From CADEEN01 sp963816315 (GTDB lineage Bacteria > Pseudomonadota > Gammaproteobacteria > Burkholderiales > Burkholderiaceae_C), in NCBI GenBank assembly GCA_963816315.1, contig CAWFJZ010000032.1, positions 186,001-250,000 of the forward strand: a DNA stretch of 64,000 nt, given 5' to 3'. A model generated the notes under the pieces. That model was not told the origin of the DNA. It did not search any database and saw nothing but the letters and a program-made list of their open reading frames with translations. The first letter of the stretch is position 1; every line of letters begins with the position of its first letter. Of the stretch, positions 57,691 through 64,000 are shown piece by piece. The position numbers were made by a program, and so were the translations under genes.

Positions 57691-58906
57691 TCAGCCGCGC
57701 GTGAACAGCAATGCCGAGTTGGTGCCGCCAAACGCAAACGAGCTGCTGATGGCGGCGCCGGGCCCGCCAATCTCAACACCGCCGTCCGGCACCAGTGCAA
57801 TTGCACAAGCGGGATCCTGCTGATCGCAATGCGAGTTCGGCGGCGCCCGTCGCGCTTGCAAGGCCAACACCGTGATCACCGCCTCCAGCGCACCCGCGCC
57901 GCCGAGCAGGTGACCGTGCAGCGCCTTGGTGGAGCTGACACGAAGCGCTTGCAGATCGGCGCCCCACACGGAAGCCAGGGCCTCGCACTCGACCACGTCA
58001 CCGACGCGCGTCGCCGTGCCATGGGCGTTGACATAGCCAACGTCTGCCGGCGACACCTGCGCACGGCGCAAGGCATCGCTCAGGGCGCGGGCCTGCCCCG
58101 CTGCATCGGGCTTGGTCAGGTGCGTGGCGTCGCAGGTCAGGCCCCAGCCACGCAGAAGCGAGTACACGCTCGCACCGCGGGCCCCAGCCTGCGATGCGCG
58201 CTCCAGCACCAGAAACGCCGCCCCCTCGCCGAGGGCAAAGCCGCTGCGCCGCGCGTCGAACGGCTTGACCGCTGCGCCCGGCGCCTTGGGTTCCACGGTA
58301 GCGAGCGTTTGCATCGCCTGCCAGGCCATCATCGAGCCCGGGACGATGATGGCTTCGCTGCCGCCAGCGATGGCCATGTCCACGTCGCCGCAGGCCACGG
58401 CCTTTGCCGCCTCGGACAGCGCCACGGCCGACGAGGCACAGGCGACAGAGTAGGTCAGCACCGGGCCGCGTGCGCCCTGGCGCATCGCCACATGGGCGGC
58501 CGGCGCGTTGGCCATCAACGCCGGGATCGTCAGCGGCGGCACGCGTCCGCCGGCCTGCAACGCGGCGTGATAGGCCGCATCGAGCGAGCCCATGCCGCCG
58601 AGGCCGCAGCCGACATAGACCCCCAGCCGCGACAGGTCGATGCCGTCGTGCCCACCGGCATCCGCGGACGGCCAGATCGGCAGCGGCCACCGCCATCTGG
58701 CTGACGCGGTCCACGCCGACCTGCTGCAGCTTGGTGAACCAGCGCGACGCGTCGAACGGCGCCAGCGCCGCCACCGCGGGCTTGGCCAGCTCGGGGAACA
58801 CGGGGCGGATCGCAGACTCGCCGCGCATCAGCGCGGCGAACATCGCTCGCGCGTCGTCGCCATGCGGCGACACCACGCCCAGGCCGGTGATCGCAACGTC
58901 GTTCAA
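57691..58906 (-). CDS. Beta-ketoacyl-ACP synthase of an aryl-polyene type cluster (one frame break)
   Basis: Thiolase-fold ketosynthase with the active Cys in TYSVACASSAVALSEA, His in NAHGTATRVGD and second His in KALHGHLLGGAGALEA. Start is probably TTG 58906 (LNDVAITGLGVVSPHG), 28 bases after the ACP stop. The frame breaks near 58664; removing one base links AVAAADLAV to a Gly-rich segment and GLGGMGS, total 404 residues. It lies with ACP, chorismatase, flavoprotein and acyltransferase genes, as in xanthomonadin/aryl-polyene loci, so it probably extends the polyene chain. Confidence 0.83.
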
Positions 58907-58934
58907 TCGTGCCCGCGCGGATGGCGCCCGCCGA

Positions 58935-59198
58935 TCACGCCGTCTGCTGCAGCGGCGGCGGCACGCTCTTCGCGCGCACGCGGTCGATGGCGTCGGCCAA
59001 CTCGGCCAGCGTGTCGATGTTCGGGTTGTCGTCCGGCACCGTGATGCCCATTCGGTCTTCGATGTCGAAGATGAATTCGACCAGCGCCAGGGAATCGACG
59101 CCGCTGGCACGCAGCGAGGCATGGGCATCGACCTGGCTCGCATCCAGACCGTACTTCTCCTGAATCAGATCCTGGAGTTCTTTCAACGTGCTGCTCAA
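58935..59198 (-). CDS. Acyl carrier protein
   Basis: An 87-residue protein with the phosphopantetheine-attachment Ser in the motif ASGVDSLALVEFIF (D-S-L) at about residue 37, preceded by a helical acidic N-terminus. Its position next to the ketosynthase suggests it carries the aryl-polyene chain, like XanC in Xanthomonas. Confidence 0.9.
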   Translation of the reverse strand: MSSTLKELQDLIQEKYGLDASQVDAHASLRASGVDSLALVEFIFDIEDRMGITVPDDNPNIDTLAELADAIDRVRAKSVPPPLQQTA

Positions 59199-59272
59199 GA
59201 CAAAGCCCCCTCGTCACCAACCCATGAACCCAGCGCTGATTGCAAGCGCCAAATGATAGCGGTGCACGACCC

Positions 59273-59968
59273 TCACACTGGCCTCGATGCAGCGCGGCGG
59301 CCGGCCAGCGACAGCGCGGCAAACACCACCGCCAGCAGCAGGCCGCCGGCCACGTCCCAGGCCACATGCTGCTTGGTGGCCAGGGTGGACCAGACGATCG
59401 CACCAACCCAGACCCCATTGCACGCGCGCAGCCAGCGCGGTGCGCCGACCTGCCGCAACACATGCTCCACCCACAGCGCGGTGAACGCGGCCGTGGCCAC
59501 ATGCAGCGAAGGGCAGGCGTTGCCCGCAGCGTCCACACCCTGCAGCAGCGCAAAGCCAGGGTAGGCCGAGCCGTCTATCGTCGGCCGCGGCACCGCGGTC
59601 GGCCAGAAGTAAAAGCAGGCCAGACCGGTCAGGCACAACGCGCCGATCCACATCGTGTAGAGCAGCAGGTCGCGAAACGAACTCAGCAACCCGGGGGCCA
59701 CGCCGATGTACAGCCACAGCGAGACATAGACCCACAGCGCCTGCGGCACAAAGACCACCGCGTGGTCGAGCCAGGTCAGCGGCATGACCACGATGTCGTG
59801 CTGCGGGTGGCGCAGGGTGTGAAAGTAGCCGATGAAAAACAGCCACATGAAGACGCACACCCCCAGAAACTTCAGCCACCAGAGGTAGCGCATGCGCTCG
59901 GCCAGCAGCGTCGGCCACGAGGCCGCAAGGGCCGGCGCCGGCAGCGCGGAGGAGGGCAACGGATTCAT
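59273..59968 (-). CDS. PAP2-superfamily membrane protein
   Basis: A 231-residue protein with about six membrane helices and the PAP2 catalytic pieces CPSLHVATAAF (P-S-x-H) and TKQHVAWDVAGG (H-x3-D). The first K-x6-R-P motif is represented by PTAVPRPT. It belongs to the PAP2_3-like group, which includes lipid phosphatases and headgroup transferases. In this cluster it may process the pigment lipid or undecaprenyl-type carriers. Start ATG 59968. Confidence 0.75.
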   Translation of the reverse strand: MNPLPSSALPAPALAASWPTLLAERMRYLWWLKFLGVCVFMWLFFIGYFHTLRHPQHDIVVMPLTWLDHAVVFVPQALWVYVSLWLYIGVAPGLLSSFRDLLLYTMWIGALCLTGLACFYFWPTAVPRPTIDGSAYPGFALLQGVDAAGNACPSLHVATAAFTALWVEHVLRQVGAPRWLRACNGVWVGAIVWSTLATKQHVAWDVAGGLLLAVVFAALSLAGRRAASRPV

Positions 59969-60089
59969 GTGGGGCCATCGATTGTGGCCGCAGTGCTGCA
60001 TTCGTGGGATGTGTGCGGCCTGCGGGGCGAAGGCCTTCGGTACCATTGCCGGCTGCAATGCCAGAGGTTGTTGGCCGAAAGCCCGTTCG
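59969..60089. promoter_or_regulatory. Divergent promoter region of the pigment cluster
   Basis: The 121 bases between the PAP2 gene (minus) and the flavoprotein gene (plus) separate the two arms of the cluster and must carry promoters in both directions. I could not pick out a convincing -35/-10 pair or operator. Confidence 0.4.
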
Positions 60090-61472
60090 ATGATTGAGAC
60101 CTTGCCCCCTTCGACAGTTCGAGCGGCCCCCTTGGCGACGGCAGCCAACGACACGGCCTGCGATGTCGTCGTCATCGGCGGCGGCCCGGCGGGCGCGACG
60201 ATGGCCACGCTGCTGGCGCGCGAAGGCTTTGCTGTCCATCTGCTCGAACGCGAGCACCACCCGCGCTTTCACATCGGCGAATCGCTGCTGCCGGCCAACG
60301 TGCGCCTGTTCGAAGCGCTCGGCGTGCGCGCGCAGGTCGATGCCATCGGCATGCCGAAGTGGGGCGTGCAGTTCGTCTCGCCGCAGCACCAGCACACCGC
60401 CTTCGTCGAGTTCGGCCAGGCCTGGGACAAGAGCATGCCGATGGCCTGGCAGGTGCGGCGCTCGGAGCTCGACGAGCTGCTGTTCCGCCACGCCCGCGAG
60501 CAGGGCGCGGTCACGGCCGAAGGCTGCCAGGTGCGCCGCGTCGAGTTCGACGACGACGGCGTCACCGTCTCGGCGACGCAGGACGACGGCACGGCCAGGC
60601 GCTGGCGCGCGTCGTACGTCGTCGATGCCTCGGGCCGCGACACCTTGCTCGCCGGCCAGTTCCAGAGCAAGGCGCGCAACCCCAAGCACAACAGCGCCGC
60701 GATCTACGGCCACTTCCGCGACGCCAAGCGGCTCGAAGGCGACAAGCTCGAAGGCAACATCAGCATCTTCTGGTTCGATCACGGCTGGATCTGGTTCATC
60801 CCGCTGGCCGACGGCACGACCAGCGTCGGCGCCACCTGTTGGCCGGCGTACCTGAAGACGCGCGACAAGCCGCTCAAGGATTTTTTCCTGGACACGCTGG
60901 CCACCGTGCCGGCGCTGATGGAGCGCCTGCACGGCGCCACGCTGGTCGATGACCAGGTGCATGCCACCGGCAACTACTCCTACAGCGCACGCCAAGCCAC
61001 CGGCACGCGCTGGCTGATGTTGGGCGACGCGTTCGCCTTCGTCGATCCGGTGTTCTCGTCGGGCGTGTATCTGGCCATGGAGAGCGCCTTCCAGGCCCTG
61101 CCGGTGGTCCAGGCCAGCCTGCGCCAGCCGCAGCGCGCACAGGCCGCGCGCCGCCGCTTCGAAGCCCACATGCGCAAAGGCCCGCGCGAGTTCTCGTGGT
61201 TCATCTACCGCATGACCAACCCGGCGATGCGCGAGCTGTTCATGCACCCGCGCAACATCCTGCGCGCCAAGGAAGCGGTGCTGTCGGTGCTCGCCGGCGA
61301 CATCTTCAGCCGCACGCCGTTTCGTCCGTCGCTGGCCTTCTTCAAGTGCATCTATTGGCTGACGTCGCTGGGCAACCTGCCGCGCAGCTGGCGCGCCTGG
61401 CGGCGCCGCCGCGAGCTCGTCGCCGACGCCGGCCCGGTCAAGGGCGAGACGGTGATGACAGCCGCGCGATGA
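60090..61472 (+). CDS. FAD-dependent tryptophan-halogenase-like oxidoreductase
   Basis: A 460-residue flavoprotein. It has FAD motif DVVVIGGGPAGATMATLLA (GxGxxG) near residue 30, HPRFHIGESLLPANVRL and a second FAD motif LMLGDAFAFVDPVFSSGVYLAMES. The W-x-W-x-I-P motif of true halogenases is seen only as GWIWFIPLADG. A relative of this type occurs in xanthomonadin/aryl-polyene clusters. ATG 60090 is chosen over an upstream in-frame start that would overlap the PAP2 gene. The stop overlaps the chorismatase start. Confidence 0.82.
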   Translation: MIETLPPSTVRAAPLATAANDTACDVVVIGGGPAGATMATLLAREGFAVHLLEREHHPRFHIGESLLPANVRLFEALGVRAQVDAIGMPKWGVQFVSPQHQHTAFVEFGQAWDKSMPMAWQVRRSELDELLFRHAREQGAVTAEGCQVRRVEFDDDGVTVSATQDDGTARRWRASYVVDASGRDTLLAGQFQSKARNPKHNSAAIYGHFRDAKRLEGDKLEGNISIFWFDHGWIWFIPLADGTTSVGATCWPAYLKTRDKPLKDFFLDTLATVPALMERLHGATLVDDQVHATGNYSYSARQATGTRWLMLGDAFAFVDPVFSSGVYLAMESAFQALPVVQASLRQPQRAQAARRRFEAHMRKGPREFSWFIYRMTNPAMRELFMHPRNILRAKEAVLSVLAGDIFSRTPFRPSLAFFKCIYWLTSLGNLPRSWRAWRRRRELVADAGPVKGETVMTAAR

Positions 61473-62492
61473 CCGACGCCATCGACATCGAGTCGCGGCA
61501 GCAGCACGCGCTGCGTTCGCGTCGGACCGCGTGGGCACCCGGCGCGTCCGTGACCTTGGGCGGCCTGCTCTATGGCGGCCACGCCGAGGCGCTCGCCCAC
61601 GGCGTCATCGGCAGCGTGCCGCTGCCGCTGCTCGGCACGGCAACGCCGGTGCAAGACGCGTGGCTCGGTCACGGCGCCATGATCGCCGGCGCCAACGCTC
61701 ACGGCGCGCGCTGGCAACACGACAGCGACTGGCTGTTCGGCGTCATCGACGTGACCGAAGAGGCCGGCCTCGAGGCCGCTGCCAGCCACGCCTACGCCGG
61801 CTTGTTCGACGCGCTGCGTACCACCGGCTTTGCGCACCTGATGCGCGTCTGGAACTACCTGCCGCGCATCAATGAAGAAGGCGCGGCGATGGAGCGCTAC
61901 AAGCTGTTCAACGCCGGCCGCCAGCAGGCCTTTCTCGATGCGGGCGAGCGCGCTTTCGAAGGTGCGCCCGCGGCCTGTGCGATCGGCAGCGCCGACGGCC
62001 CTCTGCGCGTGCGTTTCCTCGCCGGCCGCCGCGCGGTGTGTCACGTCGAGAACCCGCGCCAGGTCTCGGCGTACCGCTACCCGCAGCGCTACGGCCCGCG
62101 TGCGCCCACTTTCTCGCGTGCAGCCTTGGCCGAAGCCGGAGACGGCCGCCTCGGCCTGTTCATCTCCGGCACGGCCAGCATCGTCGGCCACGAGTCGGTG
62201 CACCACGGCGACGTGCGTGCGCAGGTGCGCGAGACCGTCGCCAACCTGCAAGCCGTGCTGGACAACGCACGCAGCAAGAGCAGCGCGCGCTGGTCGCTGC
62301 GTGACGTGCACGGCGTGGTCTATGTGCGCCACGCGCGTGACCATGCCGCGGTGGTCGATGAGCTGGCCCGCGTGGCGCCCGACCTGGGGCGCAATGCGCA
62401 GCCGCTCGTTGTTCCTGCACGCCGACATCTGCCGGCGCGAACTCGACGTTGAAATCGAAGGCCACGCCTGGGCCGAGGGAGAACTGGTTTGA
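61469..62492 (+). CDS. Chorismatase (XanB2/FkbO family, one frame break)
   Basis: Converts chorismate to a hydroxybenzoate-type product, the starter of xanthomonadin-like pigments in Xanthomonas (XanB2 makes 3- and 4-hydroxybenzoate). Family motifs: RVWNYLPRINEEGAAMERYK, VENPRQVSAYRYPQRYGPRA, FSRA and SGTASIVGHESVHHGD. The frame breaks near 62408; one base less gives AQPLLFLHADICRRELDVEIEG and 340 residues. Both ends overlap neighbours by 4 bases (ATGA and TTGA). Confidence 0.85.
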
Positions 62493-63304
62493 CCTTCGCG
62501 AAGCGCATCGCGCCGCTGACCCTGCTGTGCATCGCGCTGCCCGCCGCCGCCGAACAGCAACCGCTGTGGGAGGCCGGCGTCGGCCTGTCCGCGCTGACGC
62601 TGCCGCACTACCGCGGCAGCGACCAGAACCAGAGCTGGCTGCTGCCGCTGCCGTACTTCGTCTATCGCGGCGACATCTTTCGCGCTGACCGCGACGGTGC
62701 GCGCGCCGTCTTCGTCGATAGCCAGCGCTTCGACGTCGATGTCAGCGTCAGCGCGACGGCGCCCACGCGCGGCGACGACAACGAGGCGCGCCGCGGCATG
62801 CCCGAGCTCGCCGGCACGCTGCAGATCGGCCCCAACGTCAACCTGCGCCTGGCCAAAGGCCCCGACTGGAAACTCGAGTTGCGCCTGCCGGTGCATGCCG
62901 TGGTGACCTTGCAGCGCTCGCCCAAAGCCATCGGCTGGACGGCGCAGCCCAACGTCAACATCGATTGGCGCGTCGGCGACTGGAACATCGGCGCGCAAGC
63001 CGGCCTGCTTGCCGGCACGCGGCGGTATCACGACTACCTCTACGGCGTGGACAGCCGCTACGCCACCACCGAGCGCCCGGCCTACGACGCGCCGGGCGGC
63101 GCCGCGGGCTGGCGCATCACCAGCGGCGTCTCGCGGCGCTTCGGCTCTTGGTGGTTCGGCGCCTTCGTGCGCGCCGACTCGGTGGCCGGCTCGACGTTCC
63201 ACGACAGCCCGCTCGTCAAACGCGACCACAACCTCAGCGCCGGCGTTGCGCTGTCGTGGGTCTTTGCACAATCCGAACGCCGTGTTAACGTCAACGACCG
63301 ATAA
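62489..63304 (+). CDS. MipA/OmpV family outer-membrane protein
   Basis: A 271-residue protein starting TTG 62489 with signal FAKRIAPLTLLCIALPAAA, then EAGVGLSALTLPHYRGSDQN and LPLPYFVYRGDIFRADRDGARA, the typical MipA opening, with amphipathic beta strands to the C-terminus (VALSWVFAQSERRV). Probably a beta-barrel scaffold in the outer membrane; its presence in the pigment cluster suggests placement of the aryl-polyene lipid. Overlaps the next gene by 23 bases. Confidence 0.85.
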   Translation: MTFAKRIAPLTLLCIALPAAAEQQPLWEAGVGLSALTLPHYRGSDQNQSWLLPLPYFVYRGDIFRADRDGARAVFVDSQRFDVDVSVSATAPTRGDDNEARRGMPELAGTLQIGPNVNLRLAKGPDWKLELRLPVHAVVTLQRSPKAIGWTAQPNVNIDWRVGDWNIGAQAGLLAGTRRYHDYLYGVDSRYATTERPAYDAPGGAAGWRITSGVSRRFGSWWFGAFVRADSVAGSTFHDSPLVKRDHNLSAGVALSWVFAQSERRVNVNDR

Positions 63305-64000
63305 CGACCGCGCGCCGCGCTCGCTGTGGCGCTTCGTGCCCACGCCGCTGGCCTGGGTGGCGCTGCAATTGCACCTCGTGTTTCTCGGCGCGTCGTCGCT
63401 GCTCTGGAACCTGCTCGCGCTGCCGCTGTACTGGCTGCTGCCCGAGCGCATCGGCCGCACGCTCGGCCGCCAAGGCGTGGCCTGGGTCTATGGCAGCTTC
63501 TGGCGCGTCGCCACGGCCACCGGCATGCTGCGCCTGGACTCCGAAGCGCTGCGGCCGCTGCGCGACGAGGCGGGCCTCGTCATCGTGGCCAACCACCCGA
63601 GCATGCTCGACGCGATGATGCTCGTCGCCGAGCTGCCGCGCGGCGCGTGCATCATGAAGGCCAGCCTGCTGCGCAACCCGTTTCTCGGCCCAGGCGCCAG
63701 GCTCGCGCGCTACATCCCCAACGACTCGCCGCACGGCATGATCCGCGCGTCCGTCGCGGCGCTGCAAGAGGGCGGCCAGCTCGTGCTGTTCCCCGAAGGC
63801 ACGCGCACGCAGCAGTGGCCGCTGTCGCCGCTGACCGGCAGCTTTGCGGTGATCGCCAAACGCGCGCGCGCCCCCGTGCAGACGGTGTTCATCGACACCG
63901 ACTCGCCGTACCTCGGCAAAGGCTGGCCGATCTGGCGCTTGCCGCCCCTGCCGATCGTCTTTCGCGCGCGCCTCGGCCGCCGCTTCGAGCCGCGCGAGAA
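63282..64000 (+). CDS. Lysophospholipid acyltransferase-like protein, 3' end outside the window
   Basis: Starts GTG 63282; about 239 residues are visible to the right edge. It has a membrane segment (ALQLHLVFLGASSLLWNLLALPL), the catalytic VANHPSMLDAMML (H-x4-D) at about residue 108 and LFPEGTRTQQWP (E-G-T-R) at about 175. PlsC-family enzymes attach acyl groups; in this cluster one is expected to join the aryl polyene to a lipid headgroup. Confidence 0.85.
   Translation, partial: MLTSTTDNDRAPRSLWRFVPTPLAWVALQLHLVFLGASSLLWNLLALPLYWLLPERIGRTLGRQGVAWVYGSFWRVATATGMLRLDSEALRPLRDEAGLVIVANHPSMLDAMMLVAELPRGACIMKASLLRNPFLGPGARLARYIPNDSPHGMIRASVAALQEGGQLVLFPEGTRTQQWPLSPLTGSFAVIAKRARAPVQTVFIDTDSPYLGKGWPIWRLPPLPIVFRARLGRRFEPRE

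Overview
The window looks like an origin-proximal stretch of a high-GC betaproteobacterial chromosome. I infer Burkholderiales, probably near Rubrivivax, Leptothrix or Methylibium. The reasons are the rpmH-rnpA-yidD-yidC-mnmE / dnaA-dnaN-gyrB block, the lptC-kdsC-kdsD block, mnmG-rsmG about 35 kb away, a lysine-catabolic pair beside an Lrp regulator, and an aryl-polyene type pigment cluster. There is no 16S gene, so the placement is inference.

Layout. 1-6.1 kb: PAS sensor, GMC oxidoreductase, CreD-like protein, MarC, B12-type binding protein. 6.3-13.7 kb: glycine-rich RRM protein, SDR, lptC-kdsC-kdsD, KefB-like antiporter, histidine phosphatase, apt, cyclic-nucleotide-binding protein. 13.8-23.6 kb: mnmE, a candidate structured RNA, yidC-yidD-rnpA-rpmH, dnaA, a possible oriC, dnaN, gyrB. 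23.6-30.4 kb: a lower-GC defence-type island directly after gyrB. It holds vsr, dcm, a 54-aa zinc-knuckle ORF, three unknown proteins, a GHKL (MutL/MORC-like) ATPase and a small helical protein, followed by an MNT-HEPN toxin-antitoxin-like pair. 30.4-49.5 kb: Lrp plus lysine 6-dehydrogenase and aldehyde dehydrogenase, small unknown proteins, metallophosphatase, PQQ-type sugar dehydrogenase, pirin, peptidases, ankyrin protein, deaminase and a NatAB-type ABC exporter. 49.5-54.4 kb: a compact secretion cassette made of a LuxR-type regulator, a 56-aa double-glycine peptide, an HlyD adaptor and a C39-peptidase ABC transporter. 54.5-57.6 kb: mnmG with two parS-like sites in its coding sequence, rsmG, lipocalin. 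57.7-64 kb: ketosynthase, ACP and PAP2 protein diverging from a halogenase-like flavoprotein, chorismatase, MipA/OmpV protein and acyltransferase, which together resemble a xanthomonadin/aryl-polyene locus.

Sequence quality. About 30 single-base frame breaks interrupt otherwise well-conserved genes, including essential ones (gyrB, mnmE, kdsC, kdsD). After correcting one base per break, every affected gene returns to a whole number of codons and, where the family is known, a normal length. The twenty breaks I located outside the island all read as +1 insertions, so I treat them as sequence errors and annotate the genes as intact. The island also has single-base losses and one in-frame stop in dcm, so real decay there cannot be excluded.

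Most interesting candidates: the LuxR / double-glycine peptide / HlyD / C39 ABC cassette, whose precursor gene is too short for routine gene calling; the Vsr-Dcm-GHKL ATPase island; the MNT-HEPN pair with a 20-bp-periodic operator; parS-like sites inside mnmG without parAB in the expected place; and a structured RNA candidate between yidC and mnmE.
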